This document shows, piece after piece, positions 11,555 through 25,152 of a stretch of 64,000 nucleotides of DNA (its first letter is position 1; the number at the start of each line of letters is the position of its first letter). Made by a program: the position numbers and the translations under genes. Under the pieces are notes generated by a model. It saw only the letters and a program-made list of their open reading frames with translations. It was not told the DNA's origin and made no database searches. This DNA is from Eledone cirrhosa (Eukaryota > Mollusca > Cephalopoda > Octopoda > Eledonidae), in assembly GCA_964016885.1 (NCBI GenBank), contig OZ024759.1, positions 5,413,794 to 5,477,793 of the forward strand. Reading direction: 5' to 3'.

Positions 11555-14296
11555 ATGGTACTAGCTGTCAGAAGTAACTCCAATGTTGGTGAGAATTCAT
11601 TTAAGTTCATGGTATTAGCTGTCAGAAGGAACTCCACTGTTGGTGAGAATTCATTTAAGTTCATGGTATTAGCTGTCAGAAGTAACTCCACTGTTGGTGA
11701 GAATTCATTTAAGTTCATGGTACTAGCTGTCAGAAGTAACTCCACTGTTGGTGAGAATTCAGTTAAGTTCATGGTACTAGCTGTCAGAAGTAACTCCACT
11801 GTTGGTGAGAATTCAGTTAAGTTCATGGTATTAGCTGTCAGAAGGAACTCCACTGTTGGTGAGAATTCATTTAAGTTCATGGTATTAGCTGTCAGAAGTA
11901 ACTCCACTGTTGGTGAGAATTCATTTAAGTCATGGTATTAGTTGTCAGAAGTAACTCCAATGTTGGTGAGAATTCATTTAAGTTCATGGTACTAGCTGTC
12001 AGAAGTAACTCCACTGTTGGTGACAATTCATTTAAGTTCATGGTATTAGCTGTCAGAAGTAACTCCACTGTTGGTGAGAATTCATTTAAGTCATGGTATT
12101 AGCTGTCAGAAGTAACTCCATTGTTTGTGAGAATTCATTTAAGTCATGGTACTAGCTGTCAGAAGTAACTCCACTGTTGGTGAGAATTCATTTAAGTTCA
12201 TGGTACTAGCTGTCAGAAGTAACTCCACTGTTGGTGAGAATTCATTTAAGTTCATGGTATTAGCTGTCAGAAGTAACTCCACTGTTGGTGAGAATTCATT
12301 TAAGTTCATGGTATTAGCTGTCAGAAGTAACTCCACTGTTGGTGAGAATTCATTTAAGTCATGGTATTAGCTGTCAGAAGTAACTCCAATGTTGGTGAGA
12401 ATTCATTTAAGTTCATGGTATTAGCTGTCAGAAGGAACTCTACTGTTGGTGAGAATTCATTTAAGTTCATGGTATTAGCTGTCAGAAGTAACTCCACTGT
12501 TGGTGAGAATTCATTTAAGTTCATGGTACTAGCTGTCAGAAGTAACTCCAATGTTGGTGAGAATTCATTTAAGTTCATGGTATTAGCTGTCAGAAGTAAC
12601 TCCACTGTTGGTGAGAATTCATTTAAGTTCATGGTATTAGCTGTCAGAAGTAACTCCACTGTTGGTGAGAATTCATTTAAGTTCATGGTACTAGCTGTCA
12701 GAAGTAACTCCACTGTTGGTGAGAATTCATTTAAGTTCATGGTATTAGCTGTCAGAAGTAACTCCACTGTTGGTGAGAATTCATTTAAGTTCATGGTACT
12801 AGCTGTCAGAAGTAACTCCACTGTTGGTGAGAATTCATTTAAGTCATGGTATTAGCTGTCAGAAGTAACTCCGATGTTGGTGAGAATTCATTTAAGTCAT
12901 GGTACTAGCTGTCAGAAGTAACTCCAATGTTGGTGAGAATTCATTTAAGTTCATGGTATTAGCTGTCAGAAGGAACTCCACTGTTGGTGAGAATTCATTT
13001 AAGTTCATGGTATTAGCTGTCAGAAGTAACTCCACTGTTGGTGAGAATTCATTTAAGTTCATGGTACTAGCTGTCAGAAGTAACTCCACTGTTGGTGAGA
13101 ATTCAGTTAAGTTCATGGTACTAGCTGTCAGAAGTAACTCCACTGTTGGTGAGAATTCAGTTAAGTTCATGGTATTAGCTGTCAGAAGGAACTCCACTGT
13201 TGGTGAGAATTCATTTAAGTTCATGGTATTAGCTGTCAGAAGTAACTCCACTGTTGGTGAGAATTCATTTAAGTTCATGGTACTAGCTGTCAGAAGTAAC
13301 TCCACTGTTAGTGAGAATTCATTTAAGTTCATGGTATTAGTTGTCAGAAGTAACACCAATGTTGGTGAGAATTAATTTAAATCATGGTATTAGTTGTCAG
13401 AAGTAACTCCAATGTTGGTGAGAATTCATTTAAGTCATGGTACTAGCTGTCAGAAGTAACTCCAATGTTGGTGAGAATTCATTTAAGTTCATGGTATTAG
13501 CTGTCAGAAGTAACTCCACTGTTGGTGAGAATTCAGTTAAGTTCATGGTACTAGCTGTCAGAAGTAACTCCTCTGTTGGTGAGAATTCAGTTAATTTCAT
13601 GGTATTAGCTGTCAGAAGGAACTCCACTGTTGGTGAGAATTCATTTAAGTTCATGGTATTAGCTGTCAGAAGTAACTCCACTGTTGGTGAGAATTCATTT
13701 AAGTTCATGGTACTAGCTGTCATAAGTAACTCCACTGTTGGTGAGAATTCAGTTAAGTTCATGGTATTAGTTGTCAGAAGTAACTCCACTGTTGGTGAGA
13801 ATTAATTTAAATCATGGTATTAGTTGTCAGAAGTAACTCCAATGTTGGTGAGAATTCATTTAAGTTCATGGTACTAGCTGTCAGAAGTAACTCCACTGTT
13901 GGTGAGAATTCATTTAAGTTCATGGTATTAGCTGTCAGAAGTAACTCCACTGTTGGTGAGAATTCATTTAAGTCATGGTATTAGCTGTCAGAAGTAACTC
14001 CATTGTTGGTGAGAATTCATTTAAGTTCATAGTACTAGCTGTCAGAAGTAACTCCACTGTTGGTGAGAATTCATTTAAGTTCATGGTACTAGCTGTCAGA
14101 AGTAACTCCAATGTTGGTGAGAATTCATTTAAGTTCATGGTATTAGCTGTCAGAAGGAACTCCACTGTTGGTGAGAATTCATTTAAGTTCATGGTATTAG
14201 CTGTCAGAAGTAACTCCACTGTTGGTGAGAATTCATTTAAGTTCATGGTACTAGTTGTCAGAAGTAACTCCACTGTTGGTGAGAATTCATTTAAGT
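11555..14296. repeat. 2.8-kb HOR, unit 2 of copy B
   Basis: This second unit of copy B is homologous to 8759-11500 at offset 2,796 and to 3652-6393 at offset 7,903. Like unit 2 of copy A it has the standard GCTGTCAG at 13288 and is followed by the monomer with AACTGCACTG near 14,322. It is therefore the sister of 3652-6393 rather than of its neighbour. Confidence 0.84.
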
Positions 14297-15909
14297 TCAT
14301 GGTATTAGTTGTCAGAAGTAACTGCACTGTTGGTGAGAATTCATTTAAGTCATGGTATTAGTTGTCAGAAGTAACTCCAATGTTGGTGAGAATTCATTTA
14401 AGTTCATGGTACTAGCTGTCAGAAGTAACTCCACTGTTGGTGAGAATTCATTTAAGTTCATGGTATTAGCTGTCAGAAGTAACTCCACTGTTGGTGAGAA
14501 TTCATTTAAGTCATGGTATTAGCTGTCAGAAGTAACTCCATTGTTGGTGAGAATTCATTTAAGTCATGGTACTAGCTGTCAGAAGTAACTCCACTGTTGG
14601 TGAGAATTCATTTAAGTTCATGGTACTAGCTGTCAGAAGTAACTCCACTGTTGGTGAGAATTCATTTAAGTTCATGGTATTAGCTGTCAGAAGTAACTCC
14701 ACTGTTGGTGAGAATTCATTTAAGTTCATGGTATTAGTTGTCAGAAGTAACTCCAATGTTGTTGAGAATTCATTTAAGTTCATGGTACTAGCTGTCAGAA
14801 GTAACTCCACTGTTGGTGAGAATTCATTTAAGTTCATGGTATTAGCTGTCAGAAGTAACTCCACTGTTGGTGAGAATTCATTTAAGTTCATGGTATTAGC
14901 TGTCAGAAGTAACTCCACTGTTGGTGAGAATTCATTTAAGTCATGGTATTAGCTGTCAGAAGTAACTCCAATGTTGTTGAGAATTCATTTAAGTTCATGG
15001 TATTAGCTGTCAGAAGGAACTCTACTGTTGGTGAGAATTCATTTAAGTTCATGGTATTAGCTGTCAGAAGTAACTCCACTGTTGGTGAGAATTCATTTAA
15101 GTTCATGGTACTAGCTGTCAGAAGTAACTACACTGTTGGTGAGAATTCATTTAAGTTCATGGTATTAGCTGTCAGAAGTAACTCCACTGTTGGTGAGAAT
15201 TCATTTAAGTTCATGGTACTAGCTGTCAGAAGTAACTCCACTGTTGGTGAGAATTCATTTAAGTCATGGTATTAGCTGTCAGAAGTAACTCCGATGTTGG
15301 TGAGAATTCATTTAAGTCATGGTACTAGCTGTCAGAAGTAACTCCAATGTTGGTGAGAATTCATTTAAGTTCATGGTATTAGCTGTCAGAAGGAACTCCA
15401 CTGTTGGTGAGAATTCATTTAAGTTCATGGTATTAGCTGTCAGAAGTAACTCCACTGTTGGTGAGAATTCATTTAAGTTCATGGTACTAGCTGTCAGAAG
15501 TAACTCCACTGTTGGTGAGAATTCAGTTAAGTTCATGGTACTAGCTGTCAGAAGTAACTCCACTGTTGGTGAGAATTCAGTTAAGTTCATGGTATTAGCT
15601 GTCAGAAGGAACTCCACTGTTGGTGAGAATTCATTTAAGTTCATGGTATTAGCTGTCAGAAGTAACTCCACTGTTGGTGAGAATTCATTTAAGTCATGGT
15701 ATTAGTTGTCAGAAGTAACTCCAATGTTGGTGAGAATTCATTTAAGTTCATGGTACTAGCTGTCAGAAGTAACTCCACTGTTGGTGAGAATTCATTTAAG
15801 TTCATGGTATTAGCTGTCAGAAGTAACTCCACTGTTGGTGAGAATTCATTTAAGTCATGGTATTAGCTGTCAGAAGTAACTCCATTGTTTGTGAGAATTC
15901 ATTTAAGTC

Positions 15910-16663
15910 ATGGTACTAGCTGTCAGAAGTAACTCCACTGTTGGTGAGAATTCATTTAAGTTCATGGTACTAGCTGTCAGAAGTAACTCCACTGTTGGTG
16001 AGAATTCATTTAAGTTCATGGTATTAGCTGTCAGAAGTAACTCCACTGTTGGTGAGAATTCATTTAAGTTCATGGTATTAGTTGTCAGAAGTAACTCCAA
16101 TGTTGGTGAGAATTCATTTAAGTTCATGGTACGAGCTGTCAGAAGTAACTCCACTGTTGGTGAGAATTCATTTAAGTTCATGGTATTAGCTGTCAGAAGT
16201 AACTCCACTGTTGGTGAGAATTCATTTAAGTTCATGGTATTAGCTGTCAGAAGTAACTCCACTGTTGGTGAGAATTCATTTAAGTTCATGGTACTAGCTG
16301 TCAGAAGTAACTCCAATGTTGGTGAGAATTCATTTAAGTTCATGGTATTAGCTGTCAGAAGTAACTCCACTGTTGGTGAGAATTCATTTAAGTTCATGGT
16401 ATTAGCTGTCAGAAGTAACTCCACTGTTGGTGAGAATTCATTTAAGTTCATGGTACTAGCTGTCAGAAGTAACTCCACTGTTGGTGAGAATTCATTTAAG
16501 TTCATGGTATTAGCTGTCAGAAGTAACTCCACTGTTGGTGAGAATTCATTTAAGTTCATGGTACTAGCTGTCAGAAGTAACTCCACTGTTGGTGAGAATT
16601 CATTTAAGTCATGGTATTAGCTGTCAGAAGTAACTCCGATGTTGGTGAGAATTCATTTAAGTC
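15910..16663. repeat. Run of thirteen 54-bp-phase monomers with ATGGTACGAG variant
   Basis: From 15,910 to about 16,618 the 54-bp phase is unbroken for 13 monomers, followed by a TCCGATG 53-bp monomer. A rare TACGAGC variant lies near 16,131. A shorter version recurs at 25,153-25,744, with the same TACGAG near 25,374. The offset is 9,243 bp on the left and 9,081 bp on the right, so the right-hand copy lacks 162 bp (three 54-bp monomers). Confidence 0.8.
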
Positions 16664-18491
16664 ATGGTACTAGCTGTCAGAAGTAACTCCAATGTTGGTG
16701 AGAATTCATTTAAGTTCATGGTATTAGCTGTCAGAAGGAACTCCACTGTTGGTGAGAATTCATTTAAGTTCATGGTATTAGCTGTCAGAAGTAACTCCAC
16801 TGTTGGTGAGAATTCATTTAAGTTCATGGTACTAGCTGTCAGAAGTAACTCCACTGTTGGTGAGAATTCAGTTAAGTTCATTGTACTAGCTGTCAGAAGT
16901 AACTCCACTGTTGGTGAGAATTCAGTTAAGTTCATGGTATTAGCTGTCAGAAGGAACTCCACTGTTGGTGAGAATTCATTTAAGTTCATGGTATTAGCTG
17001 TCAGAAGTAACTCCACTGTTGGTGAGAATTCATTTAAGTTCATGGTACTAGCTGTCAGAAGTAACTCCACTGTTGGTGAGAATTCATTTAAGTTCATGGT
17101 ATTAGTTGTCAGAAGTAACACCAATGTTGGTGAGAATTAATTTAAATCATGGTATTAGTTGTCAGAAGTAACTCCAATGTTGGTGAGAATTCATTTAAGT
17201 CATGGTACTAGCTGTCAGAAGTAACTCCAATGTTGGTGAGAATTCATTTAAGTTCATGGTATTAGCTGTCAGAAGGAACTCCACTGTTGGTGAGAATTCA
17301 TTTAAGTTCATGGTACTAGCTGTCAGAAGTAACTCCACTGTTGGTGAGAATTCAGTTAAGTTCATGGTACTAGCTGTCAGAAGTAACTCCTCTGTTGGTG
17401 AGAATTCAGTTAATTTCATGGTATTAGCTGTCAGAAGGAACTCCACTGTTGGTGAGAATTCATTTAAGTTCATGGTACTAGCTGTCAGAAGTAACTCCAC
17501 TGTTGGTGAGAATTCATTTAAGTCATGGTATTAGCTGTCAGAAGTAACTCCGATGTTGGTGAGAATTCATTTAAGTCATGGTACTAGCTGTCAGAAGTAA
17601 CTCCAATGTTGGTGAGAATTCATTTAAGTTCATGGTATTAGCTGTTAGAAGGAACTCCACTGTTGGTGAGAATTCATTTAAGTTCATGGTATTAGCTGTC
17701 AGAAGTAACTCCACTGTTGGTGAGAATTCATTTAAGTTCATGGTACTAGCTGTCAGAAGTAACTCCACTGTTGGTGAGAATTCAGTTAAGTTCATGGTAC
17801 TAGCTGTCAGAAGTAACTCCACTGTTGGTGAGAATTCAGTTAAGTTCATGGTATTAGCTGTCAGAAGGAACTCCACTGTTGGTGAGAATTCATTTAAGTT
17901 CATGGTATTAGCTGTCAGAAGTAACTCCACTGTTGGTGAGAATTCATTTAAGTTCATGGTACTAGCTGTCAGAAGTAACTCCACTGTTGGTGAGAATTCA
18001 TTTAAGTTCATGGTATTAGTTGTCAGAAGTAACACCAATGTTGGTGAGAATTAATTTAAATCATGGTATTAGTTGTCAGAAGTAACTCCAATGTTGGTGA
18101 GAATTCATTTAAGTCATGGTACTAGCTGTCAGAAGTAACTCCAATGTTGGTGAGAATTCATTTAAGTTCATGGTATTAGCTGTCAGAAGGAACTCCACTG
18201 TTGGTGAGAATTCATTTAAGTTCATGGTACTAGCTGTCAGAAGTAACTCCACTGTTGGTGAGAATTCAGTTAAGTTCATGGTACTAGCTGTCAGAAGTAA
18301 CTCCTCTGTTGGTGAGAATTCAGTTAATTTCATGGTATTAGCTGTCAGAAGGAACTCCACTGTTGGTGAGAATTCATTTAAGTTCATGGTATTAGCTGTC
18401 AGAAGTAACTCCACTGTTGGTGAGAATTCATTTAAGTTCATGGTACTAGCTGTCAGAAGTAACTCCACTGTTGGTGAGAATTCATTTAAGT
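16664..18491. repeat. 914-bp (17-monomer) tandem duplication
   Basis: The string beginning at 16664 repeats from 17578 (16664/17578 and 17202/18116, offset 914 bp). Matching extends to about 17,440 and 18,354; the tails then differ. Private changes separate the copies: TTCATTGTACTAG near 16,880 in the first and GCTGTTAGAAGG near 17,644 in the second. The second copy continues into monomers ending AATTAATTTAAATC near 18,590. Confidence 0.82.
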
Positions 18492-20800
18492 TCATGGTAC
18501 TAGCTGTCAGAAGTAACTCCACTGTTGGTGAGAATTCAGTTAAGTTCATGGTATTAGTTGTCAGAAGTAACTCCACTGTTTGTGAGAATTAATTTAAATC
18601 ATGGTATTAGTTGTCAGAAGTAACTCCAATGTTGGTGAGAATTCATTTAAGTTCATGGTACTAGCTGTCAGAAGTAACTCCACTGTTGGTGAGAATTCAT
18701 TTAAGTTCATGGTATTAGCTGTCAGAAGTAACTCCACTGTTGGTGAGAATTCATTTAAGTCATGGTATTAGCTGTCAGAAGTAACTCCATTGTTGGTGAG
18801 AATTCATTTAAGTCATGGTACTAGCTGTCAGAAGTAACTCCACTGTTGGTGAGAATTCATTTAAGTTCATGGTACTAGCTGTCAGAAGTAACTCCACTGT
18901 TGGTGAGAATTCATTTAAGTTCATGGTACTAGCTGTCAGAAGTAACTCCACTGTTGGTGAGAATTCATTTAAGCTCATGGTACTAGCTGTCAGAAGTAAC
19001 TCCACTGTTGGTGAGAATTCATTTAAGTTCATGGTACTAGCTGTCAGAAGTAACTCCAATGTTGGTGAGAATTCATTTAAGTTCATGGTATTAGCTGTCA
19101 GAAGGAACTCCACTGTTGGTGAGAATTCATTTAAGTTCATGGTATTAGCTGTCAGAAGTAACTCCACTGTTGGTGAGAATTCATTTAAGTTCATGGTACT
19201 AGTTGTCAGAAGTAACTCCACTGTTGGTGAGAATTCATTTAAGTTCATGGTATTAGTTGTCAGAAGTAACTCCACTGTTGGTGAGAATTCATTTAAGTCA
19301 TGGTATTAGTTGTCAGAAGTAACTCCAATGTTGGTGAGAATTCATTTAAGTTCATGGTACTAGCTGTCAGAAGTAACTCCACTGTTGGTGAGAATTCATT
19401 TAAGTTCATGGTATTAGCTGTCAGAAGTAACTCCACTGTTGGTGAGAATTCATTTAAGTCATGGTATTAGCTGTCAGAAGTAACTCCATTGTTGGTGAGA
19501 ATTCATTTAAGTCATGGTACTAGCTGTCAGAAGTAACACCACTGTTGGTGAGAATTAATTTAAATCATGGTATTAGTTGTCAGAAGTAATTCCAATGTTG
19601 GTGAGAATTCATTTAAGTCATGGTACTAGCTGTCAGAAGTAACTCCACTGTTGGTGAGAATTCAGTTAAGTTCATGGTACTAGCTGTCAGAAGTAACTCC
19701 TCTGTTGGTGAGAATTCAGTTAAGTTCATGGTATTAGCTGTCAGAAGGAACTCCACTGTTGGTGAGAATTCATTTAAGTTCATGGTATTAGCTGTCAGAA
19801 GTAACTCCACTGTTGGTGAGAATTCATTTAAGTTCATGGTACTAGCTGTCAGAAGTAACTCCACTGTTGGTGAGAATTCATTTAAGTTCATGGTACTAGC
19901 TGTCAGAAGTAACTCCACTGTTGGTGAGAATTCAGTTAAGTTCATGGTATTAGTTGTCAGAAGTAACTCCACTGTTGGTGAGAATTAATTTAAATCATGG
20001 TATTAGTTGTCAGAAGTAACTCCACTGTTGGTGAGAATTAATTTAAATCATGGTATTAGTTGTCAGAAGTAACTCCAATGTTGGTGAGAATTCATTTAAG
20101 TTCATGGTACTAGCTGTCAGAAGTAACTCCACTGTTGGTGAGAATTCATTTAAGTCATGGTATTAGCTGTCAGAAGTAACTCCAATGTTGGTGAGAATTC
20201 ATTTAAGTTCATGGTATTAGCTGTCAGAAGGAACTCTACTGTTGGTGAGAATTCATTTAAGTTCATGGTATTAGCTGTCAGAAGTAACTCCACTGTTGGT
20301 GAGAATTCATTTAAGTTCATGGTACTAGCTGTCAGAAGTAACTCCAATGTTGGTGAGAATTCATTTAAGTTCATGGTATTAGCTGTCAGAAGTAACTCCA
20401 CTGTTGGTGAGAATTCATTTAAGTTCATGGTATTAGCTGTCAGAAGTAACTCCACTGTTGGTGAGAATTCATTTAAGTTCATGGTACTAGCTGTCAGAAG
20501 TAACTCCACTGTTGGTGAGAATTCATTTAAGTTCATGGTATTAGCTGTCAGAAGTAACTCCACTGTTGGTGAGAATTCATTTAAGTCATGGTATTAGCTG
20601 TCAGAAGTAACTCCATTGTTTGTGAGAATTCATTTAAGTCATGGTACTAGCTGTCAGAAGTAACTCCACTGTTGGTGAGAATTCATTTAAGTTCATGGTA
20701 CTAGCTGTCAGAAGTAACTCCACTGTTGGTGAGAATTCATTTAAGTCATGGTATTAGCTGTCAGAAGTAACCTCGATGTTGGTGAGAATTCATTTAAGTC
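17578..20800. repeat. HOR segment with 3,223-bp offset to the next segment
   Basis: Positions 17578-18620 recur at 20801-21843 (offset 3,223 bp). Positions 18815-19988 match the series ending at 23,051 at offset 3,063 bp. The 160-bp difference equals three monomers (54 + 53 + 53) missing from the downstream copy near 21,845-21,890. Monomers with AATTAATTTAAATC occur near 18,590, 19,555, 19,985 and 20,037. The last two are consecutive. Confidence 0.78.
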
Positions 20801-21239
20801 ATGGTACTAGCTGTCAGAAGTAACTCCAATGTTGGTGAGAATTCATTTAAGTTCATGGTATTAGCTGTCAGAAGGAACTCCACTGTTGGTGAGAATTCAT
20901 TTAAGTTCATGGTATTAGCTGTCAGAAGTAACTCCACTGTTGGTGAGAATTCATTTAAGTTCATGGTACTAGCTGTCAGAAGTAACTCCACTGTTGGTGA
21001 GAATTCAGTTAAGTTCATGGTACTAGCTGTCAGAAGTAACTCCACTGTTGGTGAGAATTCAGTTAAGTTCATGGTATTAGCTGTCAGAAGGAACTCCACT
21101 GTTGGTGAGAATTCATTTAAGTTCATGGTATTAGCTGTCAGAAGTAACTCCACTGTTGGTGAGAATTCATTTAAGTTCATGGTACTAGCTGTCAGAAGTA
21201 ACTCCACTGTTGGTGAGAATTCATTTAAGTTCATGGTAT

Positions 21240-22725
21240 TAGTTGTCAGAAGTAACACCAATGTTGGTGAGAATTAATTTAAATCATGGTATTAGTTGTC
21301 AGAAGTAACTCCAATGTTGGTGAGAATTCATTTAAGTCATGGTACTAGCTGTCAGAAGTAACTCCAATGTTGGTGAGAATTCATTTAAGTTCATGGTATT
21401 AGCTGTCAGAAGGAACTCCACTGTTGGTGAGAATTCATTTAAGTTCATGGTACTAGCTGTCAGAAGTAACTCCACTGTTGGTGAGAATTCAGTTAAGTTC
21501 ATGGTACTAGCTGTCAGAAGTAACTCCTCTGTTGGTGAGAATTCAGTTAATTTCATGGTATTAGCTGTCAGAAGGAACTCCACTGTTGGTGAGAATTCAT
21601 TTAAGTTCATGGTATTAGCTGTCAGAAGTAACTCCACTGTTGGTGAGAATTCATTTAAGTTCATGGTACTAGCTGTCAGAAGTAACTCCACTGTTGGTGA
21701 GAATTCATTTAAGTTCATGGTACTAGCTGTCAGAAGTAACTCCACTGTTGGTGAGAATTCAGTTAAGTTCATGGTATTAGTTGTCAGAAGTAACTCCACT
21801 GTTTGTGAGAATTAATTTAAATCATGGTATTAGTTGTCAGAAGTAACTACAATGTTGGTGAGAATTCATTTAAGTTCATGGTACTAGCTGTCAGAAGTAA
21901 CTCCACTGTTGGTGAGAATTCATTTAAGTTCATGGTACTAGCTGTCAGAAGTAACTCCACTGTTGGTGAGAATTCATTTAAGTTCATGGTACTAGCTGTC
22001 AGAAGTAACTCCACTGTTGGTGAGAATTCATTTAAGCTCATGGTACTAGCTGTCAGAAGTAACTCCACTGTTGGTGAGAATTCATTTAAGTTCATGGTAC
22101 TAGCTGTCAGAAGTAACTCCAATGTTGGTGAGAATTCATTTAAGTTCATGGTATTAGCTGTCAGAAGGAACTCCACTGTTGGTGAGAATTCATTTAAGTT
22201 CATGGTATTAGCTGTCAGAAGTAACTCCACTGTTGGTGAGAATTCATTTAAGTTCATGGTACTAGTTGTCAGAAGTAACTCCACTGTTGGTGAGAATTCA
22301 TTTAAGTTCATGGTATTAGTTGTCAGAAGTAACTCCACTCTTGGTGAGAATTCATTTAAGTCATGGTATTAGTTGTCAGAAGTAACTCCAATGTTGGTGA
22401 GAATTCATTTAAGTTCATGGTACTAGCTGTCAGAAGTAACTCCACTGTTGGTGAGAATTCATTTAAGTTCATGGTATTAGCTGTCAGAAGTAACTCCACT
22501 GTTGGTGAGAATTCATTTAAGTCATGGTATTAGCTGTCAGAAGTAACTCCATTGTTGGTGAGAATTCATTTAAGTCATGGTACTAGCTGTCAGAAGTAAC
22601 ACCACTGTTGGTGAGAATTAATTTAAATCATGGTATTAGTTGTCAGAAGTAACTCCAATGTTGGTGAGAATTCATTTAAGTCATGGTACTAGCTGTCAGA
22701 AGTAACTCCACTGTTGGTGAGAATT
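21240..22725. repeat. 2,310-bp-offset duplication, copy 1
   Basis: This segment recurs at 23550-25035 (21339/23649, 21824/24134). Shared rare changes confirm common descent: AACTACAATG near 21,848 and 24,158, and CCACTCTTGG at 22340 and 24650. Divergence at the right end is abrupt, with TCAGTT here against TCATTT in copy 2. Confidence 0.83.
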
Positions 22726-23549
22726 CAGTTAAGTTCATGGTACTAGCTGTCAGAAGTAACTCCTCTGTTGGTGAGAATTCAGTTAAGTTCATGGTATTAG
22801 CTGTCAGAAGGAACTCCACTGTTGGTGAGAATTCATTTAAGTTCATGGTATTAGCTGTCAGAAGTCACTCCACTGTTGGTGAGAATTCATTTAAGTTCAT
22901 GGTACTAGCTGTCAGAAGTAACTCCACTGTTGGTGAGAATTCATTTAAGTTCATGGTACTAGCTGTCAGAAGTAACTCCACTGTTGGTGAGAATTCAGTT
23001 AAGTTCATGGTATTAGTTGTCAGAAGTAACTCCACTGTTGGTGAGAATTAATTTAAATCATGGTATTAGTTGTCAGAAGTAACTCTACTGTTGGTGAGAA
23101 TTAATTTAAATCATGGTATTAGTTGTCAGAAGTAACTCCAATGTTGGTGAGAATTCATTTAAGTTCATGGTACTAGCTGTCAGAAGTAACTCCACTGTTG
23201 GTGAGAATTCATTTAAGTTCATGGTATTAGCTGTCAGAAGTAACTCCACTGTTGGTGAGAATTCATTTAAGTCATGGTATTAGCTGTCAGAAGTAACTCC
23301 ATTGTTTGTGAGAATTCATTTAAGTCATGGTACTAGCTGTCAGAAGTAACTCCACTGTTGGTGAGAATTCATTTAAGTTCATGGTACTAGCTGTCAGAAG
23401 TAACTCCACTGTTGGTGAGAATTCATTTAAGTTCATGGTATTAGCTGTCAGAAGTAACTCCACTGTTGGTGAGAATTCATTTAAGTTCATGGTATTAGCT
23501 GTCAGAAGTAACTCCACTGTTGGTGAGAATTCATTTAAGTTCATGGTAT

Positions 23550-25035
23550 TAGTTGTCAGAAGTAACACCAATGTTGGTGAGAATTAATTTAAATCATGGT
23601 ATTAGTTGTCAGAAGTAACTCCAATGTTGGTGAGAATTCATTTAAGTCATGGTACTAGCTGTCAGAAGTAACTCCAATGTTGGTGAGAATTCATTTAAGT
23701 TCATGGTATTAGCTGTCAGAAGGAACTCCACTGTTGGTGAGAATTCATTTAAGTTCATGGTACTAGCTGTCAGAAGTAACTCCACTGTTGGTGAGAATTC
23801 AGTTAAGTTCATGGTACTAGCTGTCAGAAGTAACTCCTCTGTTGGTGAGAATTCAGTTAATTTCATGGTATTAGCTGTCAGAAGGAACTCCACTGTTGGT
23901 GAGAATTCATTTAAGTTCATGGTATTAGCTGTCAGAAGTAACTCCACTGTTGGTGAGAATTCATTTAAGTTCATGGTACTAGCTGTCAGAAGTAACTCCA
24001 CTGTTGGTGAGAATTCATTTAAGTTCATGGTACTAGCTGTCAGAAGTAACTCCACTGTTGGTGAGAATTCAGTTAAGTTCATGGTATTAGTTGTCAGAAG
24101 TAACTCCACTGTTTGTGAGAATTAATTTAAATCATGGTATTAGTTGTCAGAAGTAACTACAATGTTGGTGAGAATTCATTTAAGTTCATGGTACTAGCTG
24201 TCAGAAGTAACTCCACTGTTGGTGAGAATTCATTTAAGTTCATGGTACTAGCTGTCAGAAGTAACTCCACTGTTGGTGAGAATTCATTTAAGTTCATGGT
24301 ACTAGCTGTCAGAAGTAACTCCACTGTTGGTGAGAATTCATTTAAGCTCATGGTACTAGCTGTCAGAAGTAACTCCACTGTTGGTGAGAATTCATTTAAG
24401 TTCATGGTACTAGCTGTCAGAAGTAACTCCAATGTTGGTGAGAATTCATTTAAGTTCATGGTATTAGCTGTCAGAAGGAACTCCACTGTTGGTGAGAATT
24501 CATTTAAGTTCATGGTATTAGCTGTCAGAAGTAACTCCACTGTTGGTGAGAATTCATTTAAGTTCATGGTACTAGTTGTCAGAAGTAACTCCACTGTTGG
24601 TGAGAATTCATTTAAGTTCATGGTATTAGTTGTCAGAAGTAACTCCACTCTTGGTGAGAATTCATTTAAGTCATGGTATTAGTTGTCAGAAGTAACTCCA
24701 ATGTTGGTGAGAATTCATTTAAGTTCATGGTACTAGCTGTCAGAAGTAACTCCACTGTTGGTGAGAATTCATTTAAGTTCATGGTATTAGCTGTCAGAAG
24801 TAACTCCACTGTTGGTGAGAATTCATTTAAGTCATGGTATTAGCTGTCAGAAGTAACTCCATTGTTGGTGAGAATTCATTTAAGTCATGGTACTAGCTGT
24901 CAGAAGTAACACCACTGTTGGTGAGAATTAATTTAAATCATGGTATTAGTTGTCAGAAGTAACTCCAATGTTGGTGAGAATTCATTTAAGTCATGGTACT
25001 AGCTGTCAGAAGTAACTCCACTGTTGGTGAGAATT
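23550..25035. repeat. 2,310-bp-offset duplication, copy 2
   Basis: This is the sister of 21240-22725, including the two rare substitutions at 24158 and 24650. It is followed by a shortened copy of the 15,910-17,140 string. The interval between the two copies (22,726-23,549) holds TCAGTT monomers, an isolated GTCACTCC at 22866 and two consecutive AATTAATTTAAATC monomers near 23,047 and 23,100. Confidence 0.82.
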
Positions 25036-25152
25036 CATTTAAGTTCATGGTATTAGCTGTCAGAAGTAACTCCACTGTTGGTGAGAATTCATTTAAGTCA
25101 TGGTATTAGCTGTCAGAAGTAACTCCATTGTTTGTGAGAATTCATTTAAGTC

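Larger units (their letters stand above)
8221..15910. repeat. Tandem block copy B (period 7,689/7,903 bp)
   Basis: This is the second copy of the block at 532-8220. It has the same order of monomer variants and length variants but keeps the four monomers missing from copy A. Rare substitutions are shared at homologous places. One is the GCCGTCAG variant at 10492, matching 2803 and absent from the second HOR units at 5385 and 13288. Another is CTGTTTGTGAG near 8,690, matching the site near 996. Homology to copy A ends at about 15,910. Confidence 0.88.

Noticed and set aside
15910..16620. A 236-codon forward frame as a possible coding minisatellite.
   Set aside because: It begins and ends at 53-bp monomers and has no unique flanks or splice context. 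Its relative at 25,153 differs by three whole monomers, as in the non-coding parts.
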